Assembly: GCF_907165205.1 (NCBI RefSeq)
Contig: NC_058193.1
Span: forward strand, 18,179,521-18,243,520
Reading direction: 5' to 3'
Length of the DNA stretch: 64,000 nucleotides
Source of the DNA: Coccinella septempunctata
Taxonomy: Eukaryota; Arthropoda; Insecta; Coleoptera; Coccinellidae
Shown here: piece by piece, positions 11,706-22,479 of the stretch
How the letters are laid out: the number at the start of each line of letters is the position of its first letter
How positions within the stretch are numbered: position 1 is the stretch's first letter
Program-made: the position numbers and the translations under genes
The notes under the pieces: generated by a model
What the model saw: only the letters and a program-made list of their open reading frames with translations
The model's database searches: none
Told to the model about the DNA's origin: nothing

Positions 11706-12762
11706 TTACACATCATATTCTCCTTTTAATTGGATACATTTATTACAGCGAACCTGCAGAAAAAATGATTCTTCTTGCTCTGCCAACCAGACCTCCACAG
11801 CTTTTATTTTTTATTATTCAACCTCGTTGCGGAAGAAAATTTACGAGCAAACTTTTTTTCAGTTGAGGAAAGAGATGATGGCCGGATGGAGCCAAATCTG
11901 GTGAATAAGGGGGGTGTTCTAGTAATTCAAACCCTAAATCACGAATTTTTTTCATGGCAACATGAGATTTGTGTGCAGAGGCGTTGGCCTGCAAAAACAA
12001 AACACCTTTGGATACCTTTCCGCGTCTCCTCTCTTCAATTTTTTCCCGTAGAGTGATCAGTAATGTCGAATAGTAATCTCCGGTTATTGTTCTACCCTTA
12101 TCCAAAAAATCAATCATGTTTACTCTATGGCAATCCCAAAAAACTGAAGCAAGAACTTTTCCAGCAGATTTTTTGACACGAAACTTCCTAGGTCTTGGAG
12201 AACCAGAGTGTCGCCATTCCATCGATTGTTGCTTTGTTTCTAGATCGTAGAAATGCACCCAAGTCTCATCCATTGTAACAATTCGGTACAAGAAGTCTAC
12301 ATCGTTTTCAAATCGAGCACAGATCGACCGCGATGCTTCTACCCTTGCACGCTTTTGGTCAACATTCAAACATTTGGGGATCCATTTTGAGGCAATTTTT
12401 CTCATGTCCAAATTGACGTGAACTACTTATAGGATGAACGCGTTCGTATGAAATATTCAGTGCTTCAGATATCCGTTTTAGCCCAATTCGACGGTCTGAT
12501 AAAATCATGTCATGAACTGCATCGATATTTTAGGGGACTGACACAACAACTGGCCTTCTCGAACGGGCATCATCTTCAATGGAAAATTCACCTCTTTTGA
12601 AGCATGTAGTCCAATTTTCACGGTCACGTACGAAGGAAATTGATCACCAATGCTATCAACCATATTTTCGTGAATCTGCTTACCTCTTAACCCTTTTAAA
12701 TACAGGTACTTGATGATGGCTCGATACTCCAAATTTTCGATTTTCACAATTTCGGTGGACAT
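11706..12762 (-). pseudogene. mariner transposase, inactivated (irritans-like)
   Basis: Starts at ATG 12762 (MSTEIVKIENLEYRAIIKYL, the N-terminal helix-turn-helix region) and runs to a TAA at 11706-11708, the expected length for about 345-350 residues. The frame is broken between the N-terminal part (12762-12505) and the catalytic part (12411-11818), and again near the C-terminus. The first catalytic Asp is present (VTMDETWVHFY). The second is lost (FLQANASAHKS, Ala for Asp) and the third is lost (PDLAPSGHH, Gly for Asp), so it cannot catalyse transposition. WIPKCLNVDQKRARVEAS and SAGKVLASVFWD match the irritans-type consensus. Confidence 0.9.
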
Positions 12763-12835
12763 CTTCTTTCTTTTGATTTATTGCGTAACTCTGGTTTACT
12801 TTTTTGAGCATAAACTTTACACTGACAGTTCTAAT

Positions 12836-14801
12836 CACAGAAATCATAATATATATACTTACTCTAGAATGCTAATTAAGATGTCTAAAACTCTGGTGTA
12901 TTCACTGATTCGATATTGTTTTTAATTTCGTGGGGATATCGGACCAGTTTCGTTTTTCCCACTGTAGGTAGCGCTGTTTAGAATTTGACAGAGCATTGTC
13001 AATTGATATTTGAAAATAATTTGAATACTTTCCTACGACTAACGAATATGTTGTATTTATAAGCGATTATTGGTGTGTGAAAATGTATTAATTTCGAGAA
13101 AGGGGTGTAGAACATTCATTTATTCAACATGTCGTTCAGTAAGTTTAGGTTTCTGTATGGACAATCAAGAACTTCAGCTAATAATTCGGTGTTGTTGGAA
13201 TTTGAGGCAGAAAAAATCAGATGAACGAACATTCGGGAAGGATATAGCTAAGTTTTATGGCAACTTCAGCAATATTTCAAAGAAACTGTATTGGAAATAC
13301 GTAATGTGAATTGTGAGCATGTATTGAGAATCAGAAATTGATAAATCTATTCGAGTTTGTTCTTCAAATATTCTTCCTGAATAGATATAGTGAAAATTAC
13401 CTTTCCATCAACTGAATATATTGGATATTTGACCAATCAATTGTGTTTTATTAAAATCATATTGAATTACCCCCTCACGAATTCAAGTTGTCAAACGGAA
13501 ATTATCTTGAAGAAGAACAGTAAATACTCCTTTGAACCCTTATTCGGTAGTGTTGAAATGTTGACAAATTTGTTTTTACAACGAAAATTGAACTGTAAAT
13601 CACAAATATTCCTTAACAGCTGTCAAAATGGGCCAGTTCATATTTTGCACTCGTTGATCGATATTCGATATCAACGCAAAACAAAATGAAACGAGAGAGT
13701 ATCTTGGACTTACTTTGATAGAACAAGGATAAAACGAAGCAAATGACATGGTGGCGCCGCCACGAAACTGATCCCATATCCCCGATTTTCTGAAATGTTG
13801 ATGCTTGCAAAAAGTGACAAGTGCACACACCAGTGTTTTAGACATCTTAATGCTAATCCAGTAGTAAGAAATGCGGCGAAAAATTGACAGTTGTCGTTAA
13901 AGCGACGGCGCGAGTTTATTTCAACTCGAACGTTGCCTAGACTCTCCTACCTTATGTCAGTGGAATTGTTTATTTGGTATAAATGAGAAATAAACATATT
14001 TCATTCGGTAAAAGATGACTAACAATGGATGACTAATTGTGTTTATATATGCTTTGTTAGAAAATCAGTACAATGATGTTGCAGGTTTCAATGAAAATAT
14101 ATCGGGATCTCGGAGGTTACGTGTTATAAGTCCAAATCTAAATTTTCGATAGAGGTATTATTGAGTATTCATTGATTGTTTGACCAAACCGTGAATTGGC
14201 TGAATTCCATGGTAATAACTGGTGCTTACCAAATATTTGGTTCTCACAACAAAAATTCCAGAAGATCTAAACTTAATATCACCAATGCAATTCGGCAATT
14301 CGATATTATCGCAGATTCCATTAGATGAACAGGTACCCATGCATTGAGTGCATATTATAAACTCCGTGCAACAATTTTGAAATATCCTGATCTAGTGCAA
14401 TACTACTATATACCATCAATGGAATTCGCTATCAGTGGAACTCGATAATTCATTCAAGTTTTGAATTTTTTTTTGCATTTATTATTTTTAATATGATAGA
14501 CAAGTACACAAGTACATTTCAGAAAATGTGACTTAAAACTCCTTACCTCCGAGCAGATTGTGCAACAGTGAAAAATCAAATGACTGACAGAAAACGCGTT
14601 GTTGTCCGACATACCTTCGTAACATGAATTGTCCCCTCTTCATAAGATTCGATAGACAGAATATTCAGAAACTCGGCAACGTTCTACTAGAAAATAAACT
14701 AATGATGCGCATTCGTATTAACGACCACTGTCAATTTTTCGCCGCATTTCTTACTACTGGATTAGCATTCTAGAGTAATAATATATAATATGATTTCTAT
14801 G
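12836..14801. mobile_element. TIR element A (8-bp TSD GTTCTAAT), itself interrupted
   Basis: Inserted in the mariner 5' region: GTTCTAAT occurs at 12828-12835 and 14802-14809. The termini are CACAGAAATCATA and (inverted) CATAGAAATCATA. The inverted repeat is long: ATGCGGCGAAAAATTGACAG near 13875 has its inverse near 14731-14750, and similarity continues to an AACGTTGCC block, about 150 bp in all. Without the nested element and its duplication it is about 985 bp. There is no coding capacity that I recognise. Eight-bp duplications and a CAYAG start suit a non-autonomous hAT. Confidence 0.85.
12877..13849. mobile_element. 973-bp TIR element B, copy 1 (8-bp TSD ATGCTAAT)
   Basis: Inserted in the left TIR of element A: ATGCTAAT is present at 12869-12876 and 13850-13857, and the intact right TIR of element A shows the uninterrupted ATGCTAATCCAGTAG. 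Ends are TAAGATGTCTAAAAC and GTTTTAGACATCTTA, extended by CTGGTGT. Subterminal GTTTCGT..GGGGATAT blocks recur near both ends. A closely similar copy lies inverted at 62528-63493. A short frame containing MDNQE and IIRCCWNL is shared by both copies but resembles nothing I know. The 8-bp duplication allows hAT or P-like ancestry; unresolved. Confidence 0.9.
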
Positions 14802-14895
14802 GTTCTAATGAGTTATTGTTCGTTGCTATGTTAACGCAATATTTTTTTATGCATGGAACTGGTCTAGGCTAACTAGATATCTATACATCCTCGTA

Positions 14896-15410
14896 GGTTT
14901 GGAATTTTTCGACTTTTTAGTTGTTATCTTTTAAGCCATGATATCATGGCAGAGAACAAGAACCTAGTACAAAAGTGATATGTCATTTAAAACCTCAATA
15001 GATTATGTATTTTTTGCTGAAAAGAAAACATATCCATAATCAATCATTTATCATCGATGAAACCTTTGGAAAAATAGGATTGATTTTGTTCACTTCAGAA
15101 TCGTGATATTCATACCCTTGTCAAGCCCGCAATAAGAATTTTTTTCGTACACAGAAATTCTCATCTTGTGTCTTGTAGCAGATTCAATGCCGTTTCCAGA
15201 TATGTGATCAAATTTGATGAGGCTAAGAGGATAACTGCAGTGTAATTGATTTTATTGAAAAACTTGGAATATTTCGTGAAATAAAAAAAATTTAAATTGA
15301 AGAATAATCGTAAACATTTCGACAATGTGTTATATGACATTTTTTGTTGCGAATCAGTATGATTTCCCCATGAAGTTTGGCCTTCGCAAAAGTAGACATC
15401 CTGTATAAGT
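14896..15410. repeat. inverted second copy of the 10.3-10.86 kb non-coding repeat
   Basis: GTTTGGAATTTTTCGAC through CAGGATGTC is the reverse complement, with substitutions, of 10298-10796. It continues across the mariner insertion to about 11590-11635 (AATCACAAAGAGCTTC against AATCATGAAGGGCTTC). No transposase part accompanies this copy. Confidence 0.75.
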
Positions 15411-15731
15411 GACGAAAACTGAAAATTTTGAGAATTATCGACTTACATTTTCACTTTGTGTGGTTCCATTGTCAATTAATAGAATTTTGGAGATGACAAC
15501 AACTGCTTTCATGGAAGACTTTGAAAAACAGAGGTCAACAAATAAGATGTTTTGGAGTATGCGCGTGTCATGATGGCAAATTACACACGTAGGGTTGGAC
15601 AACAAACTTCTATATATTTTTGATTTTCCAGTAAAATAGTATTATAGTACGCAGTATTCAAATTTATTTTTGTCAATTCTTTTATTGAAGGAATTTTTGT
15701 CCTACTTTATGGATATAATTTCATCCAATAA

Positions 15732-15904
15732 CCTTTTTTTATTTGTTTGCCCACCTAATATTCTCACTGAGCCAGGATCGAAATTAAAGGAATGAATATG
15801 ATTTCACGACATTAGCGGTTTCTGTGAAAAATCTTCTTCATTTCTTTAATTTCGATCCTGGCTCAGTGAGAATATTAGGTAGGTAAACAAATTTAAAAAA
15901 ACAG
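15732..15904. repeat. palindromic MITE with nearly identical arms
   Basis: Arms of about 50 bp, such as CACCTAATATTCTCACTGAG (left) and its inverse CTCAGTGAGAATATTAGGT (right), separated by a loop of about 50 bp. Few mismatches over the core arms suggest a younger insertion than most repeats here. Confidence 0.75.
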
Positions 15905-17549
15905 TTTATATAAATAAAGAATCTATCGAATACAGAGTTTAGCCCATCAGAATTCAGTTGTGCGTGTAGATGGCTTCATATGATACCTAAGTACTTCGAA
16001 TGTAAATTTTCATATAGGTACTGAAAATGATATTATATCTTGAACTTCAGAATAAGCCGATTGAAACCGAAAATTTTAAAATCTTTGTCGGGAAGCACTC
16101 TATTCTTTTAACAAATTTAAAAAAATTATCACTATTACCGATAATTACACTTTCACAGGCAATTAATTGGAGAAAATTACCACTGGCTAATTTACTAGAT
16201 TATGCGTTTTATTATAAGTAACCCTTCAAAACATGTATAAATCTAATATCATTTTTGAAATGAGAACCAATTAAATAACACCTGATAGGGTAATACATCA
16301 AGATGTTAGTTGAACAACCATGCAAGAAAAAGACCATACCTACGTGAATAATATTCACGCGGAAAAAACTACCCTCACGTCTCAGTAAAACCCGATTATT
16401 CTCATTCTTATTCAACTCAATTCAGACATAAATGTATTGAGATTGTAGGGAGAGAATCAAAAAGTCTTCTGCAATTACACTGAATTCCTTCAATTGTTCT
16501 TTCATTCCAAGGTTTTCCAGCAAGTCTGATAAAATGTAATTCGATGAACTTCATTCTTTCATCCATTTCTTTTTCAGAACATTTCTTTTGATCTTGAACT
16601 ACAAACCTTCAAGTAGTCAGGAATAAGCGGATATGCGATTTAATTATGAACACCCTTAGGAATTTGATTTCTATCGGTTCCTCAGGTTATTTTCTGTAGG
16701 GTTCATCTCCGAGTGAATCTCTTTAGCTCTGGATTTCCTTTCAATTCCAATCTCTTTTGAACTTTTGGGATCTGAAATGAGTATGAATTAACTACAGGCC
16801 CTCTCAAAAAAACGCTTCCTTAAAGGACCATGCAGGTTATGTAACGTCGAGAGTATTTAGAAAAACTTGAATTCCAGTTCTTTCAGTATTCAGGTCGTCG
16901 GTCTGATGAAAGTTGAATCGATGTAGTTTGATGAATAAGTGGTCTTCCCATGATCAAGGTAAATTAATCTCATCGAAGTGTTTCAACTGAAAAAGTTTTG
17001 GTAAATTTATCCACCGATTTATTGGTTATATTAATTTTACGATTGGTTCATTGATTGAGAGGATGCAAAAGGTCCGACAGCTTAGAAGAGTTCCAAATTT
17101 GCAAGCCAAATACCTACGATAACGAGTAACATAAACTCGCACTACATCACTATCACTCCATAACATAATTAGAAATCATGAGGTTGAAATTGCTTGATGT
17201 GGCATTGAAATGATAATTAGAGTAGGTAATATTAGAAAATGTTTGGGTTTGGGAGGGAAATGTCTTTGTTTTTCCTTCAAGTTTTCGCTTCATACAGGGT
17301 TTCTTTAACTGGCGCCCTAAACTTCACTTATTCAACTGGTTATTTTTTATTTCTGGTTATTTTGTATGTATTAAAAAATAAATATATATGCCTCGCATCT
17401 TTTTTGGATGTAAATCCTAACATAATAATTTAAATCAGTTCAAACACATTTAGCCCAGACAACGGGAAGAATAAAAGTCACCTCTGTGTTCGAGATGGCC
17501 GCTTTACAACTGTCAGGCCACCAATCACTTCTAACCTTAAATTACCTTC
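15905..17549. other. anonymous AT-rich sequence
   Basis: No gene recognised. The open frames 16027-16221 and 17239-17433 lack recognisable motifs. Confidence 0.35.
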
Positions 17550-17557
17550 ACTCTAAT

Positions 17558-19193
17558 CAGGGCCGTCGCTAGCCAAACTGGCGCCCTAGGCAAAGCTCTA
17601 AATCGGCGCCCTAACAGAGAAATCAACTTTGACGAATTGCGTAATCTGAGTCAGAAAAAATTGCAATTTTCTAAAAAATTCAATCAGCAATGGAGACATA
17701 TTCAACAACAAAAATCAGTATAGTTTCGAATTCTAGCAAAAAAATTCAGTACTGTCTATTGATAAAAGGTGAGTAATATATACACGGTGTTAAAAAATAA
17801 TTTGCGAAATTTTTTAAGAGGTAATTCCTCTGCGAAAATTGAGGGGGTTTTTCATAAAAACTATTAAAGCTCTTTCTTCTAAAGGTTTCAAGCTGTATGA
17901 GAATGGAAAAAAAATACTTATCTTTTTTATCTCGATAGTGTTGGCGAGTTGAAGAAATCACATTTTTGTGTGGATCTACCAATAAGAAGGCTAAAAAAGA
18001 TATCAGAGCGACTTTATAACCGTATGCTAGATTTTTTAATTCCATCCGCTTATGAACAATTTTGTCGTATTTTATTTTTGTTATGGGAAAATTGCTTAGC
18101 GGTCATTATGAGTCATAAAAGATTTGCAATGAATCGCTCCCTTTTCAACACATATTTTCAAATTGAGAAATTTTGAAAAGATCTAGTTAAAAATGGAATG
18201 AATAGTGGTTGAAAGTTTTACCCCATTAAGAGAACACAACAAAATTGAAAAAATTTTCATAGGGAGCCTTTTTATCGGTGAAACATACCCACAAATTGCC
18301 ATTCCTCTCAGGTTGTTAATTCCTTGAACCTATTCAGATACCAGCTATGAGCGAATGATGAAAAAAAAAACGAAAGCGGAGTTGTATTGAATTATATGAA
18401 GTTATGTATTGAAAACATTCATTTTAAATTCTGAAAAATCAAAGAACTATATTTTTCTTTAAACCATAGGATCCAAAAGTATTCCCTGAGTTGTGAAGAA
18501 TTAACTTCACGAATATGAAATATTGAATATATAAGCTTCATTATTAAGGATTTTCCATAAATTTCTATCCTGTCACTCGGTGCCGAAATAATGTTTGAAA
18601 AAACCCGTGTTATAGAGCTCTTCAAATTGATTACTTATTTTGCACAAGCAATAAGCATAGATGATATAATTGATTGATGATTGATTCTGGAATGAACTCT
18701 GAACTTTTCCTTTCTTTTCGCAGATTCGTATGATGACAGAATATTAATATTTAAATAAATTTCTTTCTGAAGTCTTTCACATTCCACCCCGGAATCAACT
18801 TTCTGAATTCTGATTGGAGAATTGAAAATGAAAATGATGTCCGAAATATGAAAGAAGCCGACCCAAAAACCTAACAGTAGTCGGCTATATTTATCAAAGC
18901 GATGCCGAAAAGTTTGATAAGTTATAACATAAATAACTTTTAAAAAAGGGGAAGTGGCCACTATAGTGCGGAACGTTCATGCTGTCTGGGATATTCATGA
19001 GAAGAATGCGAATGCGGCACCTTTGATGGTTTTTTTCATTCCCCTGAATATTGCGTTCACCAGTGAGTCCGCGCCTAGATAAATTTCTTGGTATTCCTCC
19101 TGTTGCTTTTCTTGTCTAAGCTCGAATTTCCGCCCCTAAATCCTAGCGCCCTAGGCGGCCGCCTACCCTGCCTACCCCCTAGCGGCTGTCCTG
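17558..19193. mobile_element. hAT-type element, 1636 bp (TSD ACTCTAAT)
   Basis: ACTCTAAT flanks both sides (17550-17557 and 19194-19201). Termini: CAGGGCCGTCGCTAG at the left; the right end read inverted is CAGGACAGCCGCTAG. A subterminal GGCGCCCTAGGC motif also appears in both halves (near 17581 and, inverted, near 19147). The CAGGG start plus an 8-bp duplication is typical of hAT elements. No hAT transposase domain is visible in either strand of the interior, so it is a deletion derivative or a decayed copy. Confidence 0.85.
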
Positions 19194-19534
19194 ACTCTAA
19201 TTTACTAGAGCACGTGCCGGTACCTATGAATTTTCTGGGAAAGCAGAAAGAAAAGAAGGAGATTTTCTGGCCCACCTTTCATGGGACCTATTTTTGGGAT
19301 TCAAGTCACATTGCACACCTCTCGTTCAAGCCGTTTTTGATTTTTAAGACCACGTTGTTTCATTCACTAACTCTCCACAACTTGAAATTTAAAGAGTCAA
19401 CAATGTAATTTGTACGAACCTCATTGGTGAGTTTTTCCATCCAAAATACTGTTTACTTGACGGAGTTGAATTTTGAAGTTCATACAACTCACTAAGTTTT
19501 TATACTTACCTTACCAAACTTGTTTATTACCAAC

Positions 19535-19595
19535 AGCTTTATTGGACCTGAAGATGGTACTATAGTAACGAAACATGCCGTGCTGAACAATATAT
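19535..19595 (+). ncRNA. hammerhead-ribozyme-like core
   Basis: CTGAAGA at 19548-19554, a short hairpin (GGTAC, loop TATA, GTAAC), then GAAAC at 19570-19574. That is the CUGANGA / stem II / GAAA order of a hammerhead. A short stem III (CAT against GTG) and part of stem I (TATTG against CAATA) can be drawn, but the base at the U16.1 position is C. It may be a relic of ribozymes carried by Penelope-like retroelements. No retroelement ORF is recognisable beside it. Confidence 0.3.
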
Positions 19596-20109
19596 TGGTT
19601 CTCCAAAGATTGCGTTTTAAGACCTTTTTCCCTTTTTGAATATTACTCCACAGTCATGGTTTTCAAGAAATTAATAATATTTTAATTATTTTTTGTACTC
19701 ATGTTTTGTGTGATTAGGTAAAATTTTCAAGAGGTGTTATGAGGAAATCTGAGTGATTTGTTCATCGCGTACAGACGCGAAAAAAAAAGAAACATTTTTT
19801 TCAAATGTTTCAACTGTTTTTTATGGACCAAAGAGCAAGTTTTCACTGATGCCCACTGAATAATGTGGTGTGTGCTCATCAGGCATAATTCCAAGAAAGA
19901 AAAAACACGCGAGCAAATGTCGGTTTAGAATCAAAGAACCCGGGGATTGACGCTTTTGTCTGAGAAACTATTGTATTATTTCTAAATGGGTGGTTCCTGG
20001 ACCAGTGGTTCACATAATTGGAAATGCCAGTTGCGGATTGTTCGCCGTTCTTGTTAACATGGTTACAGAATATAGGTACAGAATAACCGTCCTGCCAAAA
20101 AGAATGGAA

Positions 20110-20520
20110 TACGTATGTTTTCAGTGATCAATCCAGATTTTACTTGCGGATGAATGATGAACGTGTAATGGTGAGGACACGATGTGAAGTGAAGTGGTAA
20201 AAAACGTGATGGATGCATTTGCACTGCTGGAGCTGGTGTGGAGGCGATTGCTTGAGGAGTTAGGACAGCTTTACTAAAAGATACTTTTGCTTTTCACAGA
20301 GGCCATTATGAATGTTTCATGTGAAAATTGTGGTATATCACATTGCCCTTACCTCATAACTTTCGCATCCCATTATTCAACAAGATAATGCTAGACCTCA
20401 TGTAGCGGTAGTAATATCGGACTTCTTTGAACAAAGTTTGTTGCCGTGACTACTCAGGTCTAGGTCTACGCATCATTTACCCAATGGGCACGTACGATAT
20501 ATAAGGGGTTGTAAAGATCC
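20110..20520 (+). pseudogene. decayed Tc1-like transposase fragment
   Basis: In shifting frames the plus strand reads FSDQSRFYLRMNDERV (the FSDESRF motif with the first Asp), later PIIQQDNARPHVAVV (second Asp), then a region corresponding to the third catalytic motif, broken by frameshifts. This is a Tc1-family catalytic domain, different in sequence from the neighbouring element at 21039-22479 and in the opposite orientation. I found no terminal repeats for it. Confidence 0.6.
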
Positions 20521-20616
20521 ATCTATGACATCCTCTCTTCATTAGAATTACGATATTTTACTTATTTTAGTCTATGGAAGAAATAAATAAAATATCTAAG
20601 AATTATTGGACCTTCA

Positions 20617-20892
20617 TATACAGGGTCTCTGTAAATAAATGCGATGGACTTAGGGACAGGATTCCTCGATGAAAATAAGTAAAGATATTATTTTATGTAT
20701 AGTTTTTTGACGCAGTGATTTTTAGAACCCGCAAAAAAAATTAAATACTGTCAACTCGTCATCGCCTTCCAAAGGCTGTATCTTGGAGGAAGGTCGATTT
20801 CGAAAAAAAATCATTGGAACAACCCCTGCTTATTTCCATCGAGGAATCATCTCCCTAAGTCCTTCGCATTTGTCTACAGACACCCTCTATGT
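20617..20892. repeat. MITE with 60-bp inverted repeats
   Basis: TATACAGGGTCTCTGTA at the left and TACAGACACCCTCTATG at the right. The arms continue through GGACTTAGGGA, GATTCCTCGATG and AAATAAG and their inverses. Total about 275 bp, non-coding. One of the ACAGGGTGT-ended repeats in the window. Confidence 0.8.
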
Positions 20893-21038
20893 ATTTATCT
20901 CAATGTCACAGCGTACAGATATATCAAGTTTGTGTTGCGTGATTTAGACAGTTTCGGTAATTTGATTTTTGTTATGTTTCATTCTACAATTTTCAACTCT
21001 CAATACGTAGAGTCAATATCCGCAATTCACGATGAATA

Positions 21039-22479
21039 CACTGTGCAAAAAAATTAACGCACATTCTGAAAATCTCAATTTTAATGAAAGTTAACTCTAC
21101 ATTGACTTTATAACTTATTTTTTATTTTCACTCGGGAAGGTTTTGAACGAAACAAGACACATTAAATGGAAGAAAAATTCAGGATTTCACCGAATCTTAT
21201 GTGAAAGAAGAGAAATGAACAATTTTCAAAATACTGAAATGCTGATAAGTGATTCAATACTTGGTATTTCCACCCCTTGCGTTAATTACAGCTTGGCAAC
21301 GACGGTTCATACTCAAAATGAGTGATCTTAAAATGTTCTGATCTAATCCTTCCCAGATTTCTCCGAGTTGGATTCCTAAGTCATTAAGATGGATGATTTT
21401 CTGAACTTCTCAGCCTTCCATTGAGGTTGTCCCAAACCTGCTCAATCGGATTGAGATCTAGACTTCTTGCTGGCCATTCCATTCGAGAGACTTCAACCTC
21501 TTCAAGGTACTCCTGAACGATGCGAGCACGATGGGGTCTGGCATTATCGTCCATAAAAATGAAATTTTCACCAATGTATGGGGCAAATGGCACTACATGC
21601 TCTTCAAAAATGTTCCTTATATACTTAGCAGCATTCATAGCTCCATTATCAACGACCACTGGGTCTGTGCGAGCAATCAAAGATATTCCACCCCATACCA
21701 TAATCGATCCTCCCCCGAAACCAGTAGTATTCAGGAAATTGCACTGAGCATATCTTTCATGTGGACGTCTGTATACAAGGGAACGTCGATCACAATGGTA
21801 GAGGCAGAATCTAGACTCATCTGTGAAGAGAACTCTTTCCCAATCGGCCTCTTCCCAATGGATATGCTCTCTCGCAAAATCCAAACGCGCCCTTCGATGG
21901 GCTGGGGTAAGAGGCCGCGACACGAGGCCTTAAATCATATTCTCTGAGGCGATTTCTTATTATCTGAGTGCTAATTTGCACCTCATGAGTTTGCTCAAGC
22001 TGAATTTGAAGGAGGCGAGCGGTTGCAAACCATTGTCTCAACGAAGAAACTCTCAAGAAGGGTTCTTGAATGGCAGTTGTTACCCGTGGTCTACCCTGTC
22101 CTGGTCTTCGGACATTCATACCTGTCTCCCTGAATCACTGCAACATTCTGGATCTGGACACACTTGTATGGGAAACTCCAAACCTTTCTGCAATTTTTGT
22201 GTATGTCCACCCTTCTTCTCGCAAAACTACCGCTTGGGCGCATAGCTATCGAGTGTAGAAAATCAAACGAAAGAAAAACTATTGATCACTAGAATTGATC
22301 GAGAACAACTGATCTTTTTTTATTCCTGCTGGGAAAAAACATCTGTATTGAAGAAAATCGTTGAAAGTGGATAACATATGTATGCATAATTCTGATAAAA
22401 ATAATTATCATTGAGAACACCTTCAGTTGTAGAATAAATTTGAGATTTCCATAATGTGCGTTAATTTTTTTGCGCAGTG
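21039..22479 (-). mobile_element. Tc1-like transposon, 1441 bp
   Basis: Flanked by TA at both sides (21037-21038, 22480-22481). The ends CACTGTGCAAAAAAATTAAC and (inverted) CACTGCGCAAAAAAATTAAC share about 27 nearly identical bases and then TGAAAATCTCAA against TGGAAATCTCAA. One degenerate transposase lies on the minus strand. Length and structure are those of a complete Tc1-family element. Confidence 0.9.
21384..22250 (-). pseudogene. Tc1-like transposase (DD34E), frame-disrupted
   Basis: Reading from about 22250 down: a helix-turn-helix part (LREEGWTYTKIAERFGVSHT), a TGA stop just before FRETG, a second DNA-binding part (GRPRVT...ATARLLQIQLEQ), then a frameshift near 21920 into the catalytic domain. 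All three catalytic residues survive: FTDESRF, FMDDNARPH and NPIEQVWD, with 34 residues between the last two. The ORF start is damaged. The catalytic half is open for 179 residues, so decay is moderate. Confidence 0.88.

Larger units (their letters stand above)
11636..14895 (-). mobile_element. mariner copy 1, split by a nested insertion
   Basis: The ends read TACGAGGATATATTGA (left) and TCTATACATCCTCGTA (right), with TA at both edges; inner bases TTAGCC/GGCTAA also match. Removing the insertion and one target duplicate (1974 bp) leaves 1286 bp, the usual length of a mariner. The transposase lies on the minus strand and the insertion falls in its 5' untranslated part. The mariner itself sits in the non-coding repeat shared with 10298-10860: CAAATT(T)A at its left and GGTTTGGAATTTTTCG at its right rejoin that sequence. 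Confidence 0.9.

Noticed and set aside
21531..21947. 138-residue plus-strand frame in the Tc1 element
   Set aside because: Opposite strand carries the DD34E catalytic motifs; this is a shadow.
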